From: a virus
Length of the DNA: 59,939 nt
Direction: 5' to 3' (one strand)
IMG/VR virus record: IMGVR_UViG_3300032313_001910
Location: 1-59,939 of that record
This document shows positions 14,302-23,244 of this stretch, piece after piece. Positions within the stretch are counted from its first letter, which is position 1. Every line of letters begins with the position of its first letter. The translations under genes were made by a program, and so were the position numbers. The notes beneath the pieces were generated by a model. The model saw only the letters and a program-made list of their open reading frames with translations. It ran no database searches and had not been told where the DNA came from.

Positions 14302-14931
14302 ATGAAGAAAAAAAGAACATATACGGAAGAGCAAAAGCTAAAACAAAAAGAGTCGATAGAATTGTGGAAGATAGCCAATAAAAAAGAGCTAAAGGAGAAA
14401 AACAAACTATATAACGAAAAAAATAAAGAAAAAATATCAATGTACCAAAAAGAGTATAGAGAATTAAATAAGGATAAAATAAGGGAGAAAAGAAAAGAAT
14501 ATTTTAAGGAATATAGAATATTAAATAAAGATAAAATAGAAAAAAGAAGAAAATTAAATTCTAAAAGGTATAATAAAGTTGGAAGAGAATCGACACTTAC
14601 AAGAAGAAAGAAAGATCCTGTATTAGATCTTCGATATAAAATATCTAAATTAATATGTATTTCTTTAAAAAATGGAGGTTATACAAAAAGATCTAAAACA
14701 TATCAAATATTAGGTTGTAGCTATGAAGAATTTAAAACATACATACAAAGCAAATTCTCCGAGAATATGTCATGGGAAAATCACGGAGAATGGCATTTAG
14801 ATCATAAAATCCCAGCATCATCCGCCAAAGACGAGGATACACTAATTAGATTAAATCATTATTCAAATTTTCAGCCATTATGGGCAAAAGATAATATTAG
14901 AAAAGGAAATAAATTAAACTGTGAAATATAA
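14302..14931 (+). CDS. HNH homing-type endonuclease
   Basis: 209 residues. The N-terminal ~95 are a very basic repetitive helix (NKDKIREKRKEYFKEYRILN), typical of DNA-binding arms of phage HNH enzymes. The C-terminal HNH core is visible: WHLDHKIPASSAKDED, then LNHYSNFQPLWAKDNIRKGNK, giving the H-D-H and N...N...K signature residues. A free-standing mobile endonuclease cleaves intron-less or variant alleles to promote its own spread. It begins right after a glycosyltransferase remnant and its 3' end overlaps the start of the next glycosyltransferase by 11 bases, consistent with insertion into this locus. Confidence 0.9.
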   Translation: MKKKRTYTEEQKLKQKESIELWKIANKKELKEKNKLYNEKNKEKISMYQKEYRELNKDKIREKRKEYFKEYRILNKDKIEKRRKLNSKRYNKVGRESTLTRRKKDPVLDLRYKISKLICISLKNGGYTKRSKTYQILGCSYEEFKTYIQSKFSENMSWENHGEWHLDHKIPASSAKDEDTLIRLNHYSNFQPLWAKDNIRKGNKLNCEI

Positions 14932-15541
14932 AATCATAGCATATTGTACGAATGATCCTTATTATTTAGGACTTTCTAAAAGTTTTGTAAAATCCTGTGA
15001 GAATTTCAATCTACCGTATCATTTAGATATCATAGAATCATTAGGCGACTGGTGTTTAAATACTCATTGGAAAGCAAAGTTTATTTATAAATGTATGAAT
15101 ACCATCGATTCTGAATATCTTTTATACGTGGACGTTGACGCAGTCTTTAAAGCTTATCCTCAAATCTTTGAAACATTAGATTGTGATATTGCTTATAGGA
15201 CGGAGAACTTTAGATGGAGAGCTGATGAAGCCCTTTCGGGCACAGTTTATTTCAGAAACAACGAAAAGGTTAAAAGGATGGTGGATCGGTGGATCAATCT
15301 TAACGAAGCCACTCCAGCAGAAAGAATGAAACCCGAAACATGGGAACAAAAAAATATGCAAAGGGCACAGAGAGAATTTAGTGACCTTGTTTATTATAAT
15401 CTTCCCCCAGAGTACACATTTATCACGGATCACACTAAAACAATGTATCCCGGATTATTTCCAGTCATTGAACATTTTCAAGCTTCTAGAGAGGTTCATA
15501 GAAATACGAATCAAAAATCCAATTTAAGAATAAGAAGATAG
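14921..15541 (+). CDS. Glycosyltransferase, GT-A fold (nucleotide-diphospho-sugar transferase)
   Basis: 206 residues. Start is GTG at 14921, inside the end of the HNH gene. The Rossmann-like N-terminus IIAYCTNDPYYLGLSKSF is followed by the metal-binding D71-V-D73 in LLYVDVDAVF, as in the nucleotide-diphospho-sugar transferase group. The C-terminal half contains GTVYFRNNEKVK and the conserved-looking TMYPGLFPVIEHFQASR. Acceptor and donor are unknown. First intact gene of a 21-gene rightward glycan cluster; two bases separate it from the next gene. Confidence 0.82.
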   Translation: MKYKIIAYCTNDPYYLGLSKSFVKSCENFNLPYHLDIIESLGDWCLNTHWKAKFIYKCMNTIDSEYLLYVDVDAVFKAYPQIFETLDCDIAYRTENFRWRADEALSGTVYFRNNEKVKRMVDRWINLNEATPAERMKPETWEQKNMQRAQREFSDLVYYNLPPEYTFITDHTKTMYPGLFPVIEHFQASREVHRNTNQKSNLRIRR

Positions 15542-15542
15542 T

Positions 15543-16277
15543 ATGCGTCTTAAATATGCCGTTGTTAGTTCCGACTCTAATCCTGAATACCTAGATTTTT
15601 GGCCTTATGTGGCAGCATCATGGCAAAGAATCGGAATAGAACCCGTTCTTGTTTATATTGATTCTAAAGGGCCTGACCCAAACGTGGCAGAATATGGCAG
15701 AACAGAATATCTAGAATCTATTCCTGAATGGAGTATAATTCAGCAAGCACAATCCATCAGATTTTGGGCAGCAAGGCTACTCGATGCACCTTTTATTATC
15801 TCGGATATGGACATGCTTCCTATATCTAGGGATTATTTTGAAAGCGGAGCTTCCCAGATAGGTGAAAGCGGGATAGTCTCGTATTCTTCTGATATTATTA
15901 AGTATAGATGGTATCGCACTAATCCACAGTACCCTATGTGTTATCTTGCGGGGGATCCGCAGAGCTTCGTAGATTTACTAGACCTAAATGACACGGATCA
16001 CAAAGAGTTTCTTCGTAGATTAATGAGAATGGGTATAAGATTTGGGACAGATCAAAAGTTTTTTTATAACCAGACCCTTGCTAAATCCAAGTATCTCATT
16101 AAACATCTAGAAAGGGGATGGATAGAAGAAAAATATGCTTCTAAAAGACTGGATAAGGTGAACTGGCCAAAAACGGGGTATAATGTAGAGGAATATATAG
16201 ATTGTCATTTACCAAGACCATACTCATCAAATAGAGAAATATGTGACGAACTTTTTAAGAAATTAGGAATTAAATAA
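15543..16277 (+). CDS. Glycosyltransferase-like, GT-A fold
   Basis: 244 residues. The N-terminus LKYAVVSSDSNPEYLDFWPY is followed by a DxD-type motif D88-M-D90 (FIISDMDMLPISRDYF), the usual Mn2+/nucleotide-sugar site. Downstream segments (MCYLAGDPQSFVDLL, FGTDQKFFYNQTL) fit a family of small phage and bacterial GT-A enzymes whose acceptors are unknown. It shares its last base with the next start. Probably cytoplasmic, with no signal or membrane segment. Confidence 0.75.
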   Translation: MRLKYAVVSSDSNPEYLDFWPYVAASWQRIGIEPVLVYIDSKGPDPNVAEYGRTEYLESIPEWSIIQQAQSIRFWAARLLDAPFIISDMDMLPISRDYFESGASQIGESGIVSYSSDIIKYRWYRTNPQYPMCYLAGDPQSFVDLLDLNDTDHKEFLRRLMRMGIRFGTDQKFFYNQTLAKSKYLIKHLERGWIEEKYASKRLDKVNWPKTGYNVEEYIDCHLPRPYSSNREICDELFKKLGIK

Positions 16278-16921
16278 TGATCCCCAAATTAATATCTTTT
16301 TATACTGGTGACCCCTATTATGCTTCTAAAGCATCTGAGCTTAAAAACAGGTGTTATTCTCTTGGAATAGAGGTGGAAATATCAGAGGTCAGAAATCAAG
16401 GGGATTATTGGAAAAACACTCTGTATAAGCCAGTTTTTATTTATAAAAATCTCATTGAGAAAAAAGAGGATTTAATCTGGATAGATGTAGACACAGAGAT
16501 TGTTTCTAAAAATAGTGAGATGTTTAATTGGACATCGGATCTTTATTTTGCTTCACACACTGGTGAGATGGACGGTATAAAGGCTTCTCCTATAGGATTT
16601 AGATTTAATGATCGCACTCTGAGTTTTGTAGATGAGTGGAAAAGATGTTGTGAATTGAAAATTTCTTCAGGTGATGTGGATTTTGATCATGACGTTCTAA
16701 AGTATGATATTCTTCCACAATTTAAAGGGAGGGTTTCTCTACAAATAATGAAAGGAAATCTAGAGGCAAAAGAATTTACCAACGGCAACATAATTAATAA
16801 TGGTAATTCTAGGGTCCACGGAAAAGCACAACAAACCAGGCACGTTCTAAGAAAAAATAATTCTAGAAGTTCTTTGTTTGAGTGTTTAAAAAAAGAAGAT
16901 TTTATTTATGAATCCAAATAG
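16277..16921 (+). CDS. Glycosyltransferase, GT-A fold
   Basis: 214 residues. Same architecture as the enzyme at 14921: LISFYTGDPYYASKASELKN, KPVFIYKN, then D70-V-D72 in IWIDVDTEIV. The acceptor-side half includes ASPIGFRFNDRTLSFVDEWK, a pattern shared with the next gene (ASPIFFRNTPQSKALIESWE), so the two look like paralogues. Donor sugar unknown. The next gene begins 14 bases before its stop. Confidence 0.8.
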   Translation: MIPKLISFYTGDPYYASKASELKNRCYSLGIEVEISEVRNQGDYWKNTLYKPVFIYKNLIEKKEDLIWIDVDTEIVSKNSEMFNWTSDLYFASHTGEMDGIKASPIGFRFNDRTLSFVDEWKRCCELKISSGDVDFDHDVLKYDILPQFKGRVSLQIMKGNLEAKEFTNGNIINNGNSRVHGKAQQTRHVLRKNNSRSSLFECLKKEDFIYESK

Positions 16922-17732
16922 AAGAAGGCAAATAGTAGTGTCTCGTCAAAGGGAAAGAAATGTTATAGATGGGGGCTCCCCTAGACCTATGCCTCCTATA
17001 GAGACTCAATCTAAACAACAAGAACAAATCATGCAAAACATTTTTTCTCCCTTGAAACCCCATAGACAAAGAGAGGTTGTTAAACAATGGGAAAACGTAA
17101 CAGGAAAATCAGTAATTTTTATAACCTTTGTTTCTGATCCTATAGGTTCTAATTTTTATTCAAGCCGAGTTCCTTCCCTTCTTTCTAAACTTGTCGATCT
17201 GGGTTATGATTACATCGTCAGGCAATATCCCTCCGATAGACACTATTTTCAAAACTGTTGTTTTAAGCCAGTTTTTATAAAAGAAATCATGGAGAAATAC
17301 GACAAGAATCTTGTTTGGATCGATGGCGACACTAACCTTAAAAAATCTCTGGATCTTTTCACTTTAGATCAAGATTACGATGTTGGTCTTGTTTCCTACA
17401 CCCATGATATTAGTTCCTTTGTTGCCTCCCCTATATTCTTCAGGAACACACCACAATCTAAAGCACTTATAGAATCGTGGGAATCACATTGTACATCTAA
17501 AATAGAAAATGGAATATGTGAATTAGACCACGATGCTATTAAGCATTCTATAATTCCGCAGTTCAGGAGCTCTCTAAGAATCAAATTAAATAATAACGAT
17601 TATCATAATGGGGAGGTATTAGAGAATGTTAATTCAGATGTTCCTGAAAAAGGAAGGGTGTTACAGGAGATGGTTCCTATAAACGCAAGAAGACCTTTCA
17701 ACCTAACTAACAAAGATTTTATAATTGTATGA
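16908..17732 (+). CDS. Glycosyltransferase, GT-A fold, with basic N-terminal extension
   Basis: 274 residues. The first ~60 are an Arg/Gln-rich, probably disordered extension (MNPNRRRQIVVSRQRERN) absent from its paralogue at 16277. The catalytic core follows: VIFITFVSDPIGSNFYSSR, KPVFIKEIM, and D139-G-D141 in LVWIDGDTNL. The C-terminal half matches the neighbour (ASPIFFRNTPQ, LDHDAIKHSIIPQF), indicating gene duplication. It overlaps the fucosyltransferase-like gene by four bases (ATGA). The basic tail could bind nucleic acid or a partner protein; unknown. Confidence 0.8.
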   Translation: MNPNRRRQIVVSRQRERNVIDGGSPRPMPPIETQSKQQEQIMQNIFSPLKPHRQREVVKQWENVTGKSVIFITFVSDPIGSNFYSSRVPSLLSKLVDLGYDYIVRQYPSDRHYFQNCCFKPVFIKEIMEKYDKNLVWIDGDTNLKKSLDLFTLDQDYDVGLVSYTHDISSFVASPIFFRNTPQSKALIESWESHCTSKIENGICELDHDAIKHSIIPQFRSSLRIKLNNNDYHNGEVLENVNSDVPEKGRVLQEMVPINARRPFNLTNKDFIIV

Positions 17733-18574
17733 AAAAATTAAAAACAAACTGGGCTCCTTTTCCTATCGAATTTTCTTCCTGCTCTAATCTTAGACCTAAA
17801 GGGTTTGAATGGTCAAGAACCGAGGGCATAGCAACCGTTTGGATAGACACTAGTATTCCGAATCATCAGGGCCCACCATCAGGAAACTTTGGGTGGTTCT
17901 GTGAATCTTCCGAGGTTTTGCCCGCTCTTAAATCCCAGCTTCTTAGCCAGACTGAAAGATTTAAAAGGCATTTCCAACACATTTTCACGTGTGATAATGA
18001 ACTAATAAACAGAGATCCTAGTTTTTTCCTTTTTAATCCACCAGGCTCAAACCTTCCTTGGACTAAGCCACAAGATTTTAGAATCCCAGAGAAAACCAAA
18101 CTCTGTTCTATGATCTCTAGTCCCAAAGACATGACTTCCGGACACAAGCTTAGAATTTCTATTGCTGAGAGCCTAAAAGGAAAGGTTGATCTTTTTGGTG
18201 GTGCAGCAGGGAGTGAAAGGTCAGGCCAAGGAACGGGTCCTAACGGAGATTGGTGGAGATCCAAGGAAGATTCTCTTTCCTCTTATATGTTTAGCGTGGT
18301 CATTGAAAATGCTTCTTATGGGGATTACTACACAGAAAAAATCACAGATTGTTTTGCATTGGGCGTTATCCCTATCTACTGGGGGAGTCCGTTGATACAC
18401 GAGAGGTTTAATAGGGATGGAATAATTTTATGGGACCATAATTTTGATCTCAACTCTTTAAGCACAGATCTATACCATTCAAAAATCGAAGCAGTAAAAG
18501 ATAATCTGGACAGAGTGAAAAATTTAGTTTCTGCAGATGATCTGCTTTTTAAAAAAATAGAGATGTTTATATAA
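17729..18574 (+). CDS. GT10-type fucosyltransferase-like protein
   Basis: 281 residues. The region ~185-230 (FSVVIENASYGDYYTEKITD, then CFALGVIPIYWGSP) matches the GT10 alpha-1,3/1,4-fucosyltransferase donor-binding signature, in which the E of 'FxLAFENS', the YxTEK and the G-x-x-P-I-Y-x-G contact GDP-fucose. GT10 enzymes transfer L-fucose from GDP-L-fucose, and this cluster also encodes both enzymes that make that donor (26228, 27147), which supports the call. No membrane anchor is visible. It overlaps the preceding gene by four bases and ends two bases before the next. Confidence 0.85.
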   Translation: MKKLKTNWAPFPIEFSSCSNLRPKGFEWSRTEGIATVWIDTSIPNHQGPPSGNFGWFCESSEVLPALKSQLLSQTERFKRHFQHIFTCDNELINRDPSFFLFNPPGSNLPWTKPQDFRIPEKTKLCSMISSPKDMTSGHKLRISIAESLKGKVDLFGGAAGSERSGQGTGPNGDWWRSKEDSLSSYMFSVVIENASYGDYYTEKITDCFALGVIPIYWGSPLIHERFNRDGIILWDHNFDLNSLSTDLYHSKIEAVKDNLDRVKNLVSADDLLFKKIEMFI

Positions 18575-18576
18575 AA

Positions 18577-19203
18577 ATGGAAAAAATATTAATAACGCCA
18601 TATTTTAAAACACAGGATTCAAACAGAAATATTGAATTAGATAGGGTTCTTTCTAGAAATCTAGATTCTAATCTTTTTGAGAAAATTATACTTTTCTGTG
18701 ATCCTGGTGCCATTCCACCTATCACAGATCAAAAGATTGAAGTGATCCAAACCAAACACAGATCAAAATATTGCGATTTCTTTAAGGAAGGAAACAAGCA
18801 CACTAATAAGATTGTGGTTGTAGCAAACAGTGATATATTTTTTGATGAAACCCTAAATTTTGCAGAAAAGTATCTAGTGGAAGAAAAAAGAGTTTTAGCT
18901 TTAACCAGATATGAATATGTTTTACAAAATAATGGCACATACTCTTCCCATATGCAAATGGGATGTGACAGCCAGGATTCATGGATATTTTTACCTGCTT
19001 TAGATACAGGAAACATGGATATTTCTTTTGGCTTAGGTGTTCCTGGGTGTGACAATAGATTGGCTTTTGAACTATCTAAAAAATATGAAGTGATAAATCC
19101 TAGTTTATCTATAAAAACTTACCATGTGCACGAAAGTAATTTTCGAACATATGATCCAAATAAAAGATTAGTCGGAGAATATTTACAGATACATATACAA
19201 TAA
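18577..19203 (+). CDS. Glycosyltransferase-like protein
   Basis: 208 residues. The N-terminus ILITPYFKTQDSNRNIELDR leads to a probable DxD-equivalent N84-S-D86 (VVANSDIFFDETL), followed by ALTRYEYVLQNNG, a D-S-Q-D-S-W-I-F segment and a conserved-looking GLGVPGCDNRLAFEL. This order resembles small GT-A-like enzymes of capsule clusters. The specificity is unknown. It lies in the same operon, two bases from each neighbour. Confidence 0.68.
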   Translation: MEKILITPYFKTQDSNRNIELDRVLSRNLDSNLFEKIILFCDPGAIPPITDQKIEVIQTKHRSKYCDFFKEGNKHTNKIVVVANSDIFFDETLNFAEKYLVEEKRVLALTRYEYVLQNNGTYSSHMQMGCDSQDSWIFLPALDTGNMDISFGLGVPGCDNRLAFELSKKYEVINPSLSIKTYHVHESNFRTYDPNKRLVGEYLQIHIQ

Positions 19204-19205
19204 AA

Positions 19206-19850
19206 ATGAATAAATTAGATTTAAAAAGAGTTACTCTTTTCTGTTTTGACGGGAGGGAGGAAGATAAGGAAAGAACCGCTAGATATTATAAAATATTAGA
19301 TTATATGTTATCTAGGGTAGAATTTCATGATGTAAAAATGTTTTGCACATTCGATTTTAAATTTCCCGGGGTCGAGATTTTAAATACTAGACCAGTTAAT
19401 ATAGGATATTATTCTGAATTTTGTGTTAAAAGATTAAATTCATTCATAAAAAGTGACTATTGTCTAATTTTTCAAGATGATGGGTTTATTCTAAATCCTC
19501 ATTTATGGGACGATGAATTTTTAGATTATGATTACATAGGTGCTCCCTGGCCACTTTATATAGGTTGGCCTAAAGAAGGGCAGCAAGTGGGAAATGGTGG
19601 ATTTTCTTTAAGAAGCAAAAATTTTCTAGAGGTTTCTTCTACTCTTCCCCCTACAACTGCAAACGAGGACACTTATATTTTAAATCAAAATCGAGAACAT
19701 CTTGATGTACATGGTATTAAGATAGCTCCTGTTGAGGTTGCTAGAAAATTTGCTGTTGAATTTGAACTAGACAAAGATCACAATATTTCTTCCTGTTTTG
19801 GCTTTCACTCAAAAAAGTATCTTGGTGATGCTATATCATATATAAAATAA
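19206..19850 (+). CDS. DUF5672-type glycosyltransferase
   Basis: 214 residues. The core pattern of the DUF5672 group is clear: CLIFQDDGFILNPHLWDDEF with the metal-binding D91-D92, YDYIGAPWP, VGNGGFSLRSKNFLE, NEDTYI, and IAPVEVARKFAVE near the end with SCFGFHS. The family is found in polysaccharide and lipopolysaccharide clusters; donor and acceptor are not defined. Ten bases separate it from the aminotransferase gene, where an A/T-rich stretch occurs. Confidence 0.82.
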   Translation: MNKLDLKRVTLFCFDGREEDKERTARYYKILDYMLSRVEFHDVKMFCTFDFKFPGVEILNTRPVNIGYYSEFCVKRLNSFIKSDYCLIFQDDGFILNPHLWDDEFLDYDYIGAPWPLYIGWPKEGQQVGNGGFSLRSKNFLEVSSTLPPTTANEDTYILNQNREHLDVHGIKIAPVEVARKFAVEFELDKDHNISSCFGFHSKKYLGDAISYIK

Positions 19851-19860
19851 AAAATAAAAG

Positions 19861-20496
19861 ATGTCAAAGGGAGTTTATAAAATTACGGAAGATTTTGAAA
19901 AAGCATTATCCGATTATACTGGTGCACCCTATGTTATTACAGTTGATAATGCAAGTAATGCACTTTTTTTAGCTCTAAAGTATGAAAAAATAGAGGGTAA
20001 AGAAATAACTATACCCTCTAGAACATACCCATCTGTTCCGTGTGAAATAATACATGCAGGAGGGAGAGTTAACTTTAAAAAAACCAAAGGAAAAACCATA
20101 AAGGGTGCTTATCAGCTAGAACCTACCAACGTGTGGGATTCTGCATTAAGGTTTACTAATGATATGTACATACCAGGATCTCATATGTGTATTTCTTTTA
20201 CTGGACCATATAAGCACTTTAAACTAAGTAAAGGAGGTGCTATATTGACAGACAACGAGGAAGCTTATTTTTGGTTTAAAAGAGCTAGATATTCAGGTAG
20301 AAGAGAATGTTCGTATCATGAAGATCATTTTGATATGCTCGGGTGGAATTTTTACATGATGCCAGAATTAGCAGCAAGAGGATTGCTAATGATAAATCAA
20401 TTTTATAAAGACGGCAAGCCACTAAGTAATGAGGATCTTGAACTACCTTATCCAGATCTATCTAAATTCACCATTTATACTAATAATGAGAAATAA
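19861..20496 (+). CDS. Short DegT/DnrJ/EryC1/StrS-family sugar aminotransferase
   Basis: 211 residues against ~370 for complete family members. Present are the N-terminal cofactor region (PYVITVDNASNALFLALKY), IPSRTYPSVPCEIIHAGG, and the region that carries the PLP lysine (SFTGPYKHFKLSKGGAIL) followed by RYSGRRECSYHEDHFDMLGW and MPELAARGLL. The C-terminal small domain is missing. Full-length enzymes transfer an amino group to keto-sugars bound to a nucleotide. This could be a minimal active form, a subunit, or a non-catalytic relic; length alone cannot tell. Eleven bases overlap with the next gene. Confidence 0.8.
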   Translation: MSKGVYKITEDFEKALSDYTGAPYVITVDNASNALFLALKYEKIEGKEITIPSRTYPSVPCEIIHAGGRVNFKKTKGKTIKGAYQLEPTNVWDSALRFTNDMYIPGSHMCISFTGPYKHFKLSKGGAILTDNEEAYFWFKRARYSGRRECSYHEDHFDMLGWNFYMMPELAARGLLMINQFYKDGKPLSNEDLELPYPDLSKFTIYTNNEK

Positions 20497-21193
20497 TATA
20501 CTTTGTGTAATTAATAGCTTTTATAATTATGAACATATAGCTGTTTTCTTCGATAGTATTTATGTGGATTATATAGATTACGTTGTGCTTGAAAATTACA
20601 GTAAAAACAGCGATCAGATTAAGGATTACTTCAAAGGAAAAAGAATAATTACACACTTAAGGTCTGAAGAAAATGTAACTCACGGCACAATGGATTATTT
20701 TTTAGAAAATTATAAAGAATTAATAAAGGAATACGAGTATCTTATTTTAACTGACGCTGACCTTTTAGTTGAAGATATTGATTCTTATATAGATGAGGCT
20801 AAATCTGTATTAGATATGGAAAAAGTTATGGTTTGTGGTATATCTCTTTGCCTTAATAATTTACCGCTAGATCATCATCCAGAATCTATCAATTGGGTTC
20901 CTAAAGGCGTGGTATATAATAAATATATAATTTCTGTTACTGGGACACATATGTTATTAATTAAAAATAAGGATCTAAATGTATTATTTGAATTGAAAAA
21001 TATAATAGATTCTTCTCTTTGGGAAAAGGTCTGTGAAAAAGATGGCCTATGGGTTAGAACATTAAAAAACAAAGCTAAACATTTAACCTGGGATTATTAT
21101 TATCCTGGTAACGAGTATTATGAATACAAAAGAAATAATGAATGGGTACAAAAATTACATAACAAAAAACCCGAAATAATAAAATTGAGATGA
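20486..21193 (+). CDS. Glycosyltransferase-like, GT-A fold
   Basis: 235 residues from the ATG at 20486; a longer frame from 20429 lies within the preceding gene and is not preferred. ILCVINSFYNYEHIAVFFDS leads to D90-A-D92 (YLILTDADLLVED), a DxD site. The later part (PKGVVYNKYIISVTGTHMLL, LTWDYYYPGNEYYEYK) is typical of small unclassified GTs. It overlaps the WbqC gene by four bases. Codon use is more A/T-rich from here to ~24160 than in the neighbouring genes, suggesting a separately acquired block. Confidence 0.7.
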   Translation: MRNNILCVINSFYNYEHIAVFFDSIYVDYIDYVVLENYSKNSDQIKDYFKGKRIITHLRSEENVTHGTMDYFLENYKELIKEYEYLILTDADLLVEDIDSYIDEAKSVLDMEKVMVCGISLCLNNLPLDHHPESINWVPKGVVYNKYIISVTGTHMLLIKNKDLNVLFELKNIIDSSLWEKVCEKDGLWVRTLKNKAKHLTWDYYYPGNEYYEYKRNNEWVQKLHNKKPEIIKLR

Positions 21194-21861
21194 GGATAGG
21201 TATAATGCAGCCTTATTTTTTACCATATATTGGATATTTTCAATTGATAGATTCTGTAGATACCTATGTTAATCTAGACCATGTATCCTTCATGAAAAGG
21301 AGTTATATGGTTAGAAATAAATTAAAGAATGAGGTCGGCATAAATTTAAGTGTAATAGGAGGTAGTCAAAACAAAAAGTGCAAGGAAGTTAACATATATT
21401 TTGATGATAAGTGGATAAAAAAATTTAAAACGTCCATTAATTATTTATATTCTAAAGAAGATAATTACTCATCGATAATGGATACTATAGTTAATCCTAT
21501 GATAGATGATTTAAGTCTTAATGTATCGGATTTTAATTTTAGTTCTGTAAAAAGAATATGTCACTATTTGGATATAAATAAGAATTTTATAGATTCTTCT
21601 GGGGGTGTAACCGAAAATAAGAAAGGTCAGGGATTAATAGATATATGCAAAAAAAATAACTCTAGTTCGTATGTAAATGCTATAGGAGGAATGAATCTCT
21701 ATAATAAGGAAGAGTTCAAAAAATCTGGCATAGAACTTTATTTCTGTAAGATGAACAATGACATAGATCTAGATGATCCGTATCTATCGATATTACATCA
21801 GTTGTTTGTTTATTCAAAAGAACATTTAAAGAATCAAATAAAAAAATATAAATTGATATGA
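21190..21861 (+). CDS. WbqC-family protein
   Basis: 223 residues. The N-terminus MRIGIMQPYFLPYIGYFQLI, then VNLDHVSFMKRSYMVRNKLK, is the diagnostic WbqC pattern (PF08889). WbqC proteins occur in O-antigen and capsule clusters of Bacteroidota and Proteobacteria, often beside DegT aminotransferases as here, and are thought to act in acylation of amino-sugars; the mechanism is not firmly established. The gene overlaps both neighbours by four bases. Confidence 0.9.
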   Translation: MRIGIMQPYFLPYIGYFQLIDSVDTYVNLDHVSFMKRSYMVRNKLKNEVGINLSVIGGSQNKKCKEVNIYFDDKWIKKFKTSINYLYSKEDNYSSIMDTIVNPMIDDLSLNVSDFNFSSVKRICHYLDINKNFIDSSGGVTENKKGQGLIDICKKNNSSSYVNAIGGMNLYNKEEFKKSGIELYFCKMNNDIDLDDPYLSILHQLFVYSKEHLKNQIKKYKLI

Positions 21862-22568
21862 ACCACGAGGGAAAATTTGAATATATTAAATTTCAGAAAT
21901 TGAGAAATAGCTATAAGGATGGCATTGATAATCTATCTAAAATGGATTTTAATTTTCAAGAGATCGTAGAGGATTTTCCTAGATTTTCTGGCCATATGAG
22001 TATAGGAAGATATTTAACACTATACGAACTTTATAAAAAAACATCTGGTATATCCGGTCATATTGCAGAAGTTGGGACTTACAAGGGTACTTCTTTATTG
22101 TGGTTCACTAAGCTAGTTCAATTATTTGAGCCTAATTCACTTACTCAAGTTCATGGATTTGATTGGTTTAAAGGGACTGGGGAAGATTCGGTTGAACTTA
22201 AAATCGAAAAAGGCAGCTATTCTTATGAATATGAAGATCTTCTTAATGTTATAAAATATCAGGGATTAGAAAATAATTGCTTTGTACACAAATTAAATGT
22301 TCTAACGGAGCTGGAAGAGTTCTTTAGTAAGAATCCGCATTTTTATTTTAAATGTGTATTCTTAGATGCTGGATTTTATGATGTTGTTAAAAAGTCCATA
22401 GAAATACTTTGGCCTAGACTTAATAAAGGGGGGATATTAATATTGGATCAATTTGGACACGAGCTATCCCCTGGTGAATCTATGGCAGTTAAAGAATTAC
22501 TTCCTGATGAAAAGATAGAGACATTAAATAATTCTTGGATGCCTACCGCTTATATTATTAAAAAATAG
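21858..22568 (+). CDS. TylF/MycF-like O-methyltransferase
   Basis: 236 residues. The S-adenosylmethionine motif I (GHIAEVGTYKGTS, residues 67-79) is followed by VHGFDWFKGTG and by FKCVFLDAGFYDVVKKSIE and GGILILDQFG, matching the TylF macrocin-O-methyltransferase family, which methylates sugar hydroxyls and needs Mg2+. In this cluster it probably caps a sugar residue. It is five bases before the acyltransferase gene. Confidence 0.83.
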   Translation: MNHEGKFEYIKFQKLRNSYKDGIDNLSKMDFNFQEIVEDFPRFSGHMSIGRYLTLYELYKKTSGISGHIAEVGTYKGTSLLWFTKLVQLFEPNSLTQVHGFDWFKGTGEDSVELKIEKGSYSYEYEDLLNVIKYQGLENNCFVHKLNVLTELEEFFSKNPHFYFKCVFLDAGFYDVVKKSIEILWPRLNKGGILILDQFGHELSPGESMAVKELLPDEKIETLNNSWMPTAYIIKK

Positions 22569-22572
22569 AGTT

Positions 22573-23244
22573 ATGAAAAAAGTTATAGTATTCGGAGTTC
22601 TTGATACTGCAGAATTAGCACATTATTACCTTACTAATGATTCTCCTTATGAAGTAGAAGCTTTTACTATTAACAAGGATTACATTAAGGAAAGTTCATT
22701 CAAACCTAGGGGTAGTGAAAAAGAATATCCAGTAGTTCCCTTTGAAGAGCTTGAAAAAATATACCCACCAGAGGACTATTATTTATTTTGTCCTATGACT
22801 GGAATTAAAATGAATACGCTCAGGAAAAAAATATATCAAGAGGGTAAAGATAAGGGATATGAATATATTTCTTACATTTCTTCAAAAGCAACGGTCTTTA
22901 ATAATCAAATAGGAGAAAATTGTTTCATATTAGAGGATAACACTATACAGCCCTTTACCATAATAGGAAATAACGTAGTATTATGGAGCGGTAATCATAT
23001 AGGACACCATGGAGTTATAGAGGATCATGTTTTTTTTACATCCCATGTAGTTATGTCTGGACATTGTCATATAAAAGAAAGGGCATGGATAGGGGTTAAC
23101 TCTACAATAAGAGACTTTACTACAATAGGAGAGGGATGTCTCATAGGAATGGGATCTCTCGTAACAAAAAATACCGAGGACGGAGCCTTTTATCTGGGAT
23201 CTCCGTCTAAAAAACAAGATAGAATAGCTATAGATGTATATTAA
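22573..23244 (+). CDS. NeuD/PglD-type sugar acyltransferase (hexapeptide repeat)
   Basis: 223 residues. The N-terminal ~95 form a Rossmann-like sugar-binding domain (KKVIVFGVLDTAELAHYYL). The C-terminal half is a left-handed beta-helix with I-G-x-x hexapeptides (QIGENCFILEDNTI, AWIGVNSTI, TIGEGCLIGMGSLV). A His cluster N141-H-I-G-H-H fits the catalytic His used for acetyl or formyl transfer from acetyl-CoA-type donors. With the DegT and WbqC genes upstream it suggests an N-acylated amino-sugar. The next gene begins 11 bases before its end. Confidence 0.84.
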   Translation: MKKVIVFGVLDTAELAHYYLTNDSPYEVEAFTINKDYIKESSFKPRGSEKEYPVVPFEELEKIYPPEDYYLFCPMTGIKMNTLRKKIYQEGKDKGYEYISYISSKATVFNNQIGENCFILEDNTIQPFTIIGNNVVLWSGNHIGHHGVIEDHVFFTSHVVMSGHCHIKERAWIGVNSTIRDFTTIGEGCLIGMGSLVTKNTEDGAFYLGSPSKKQDRIAIDVY

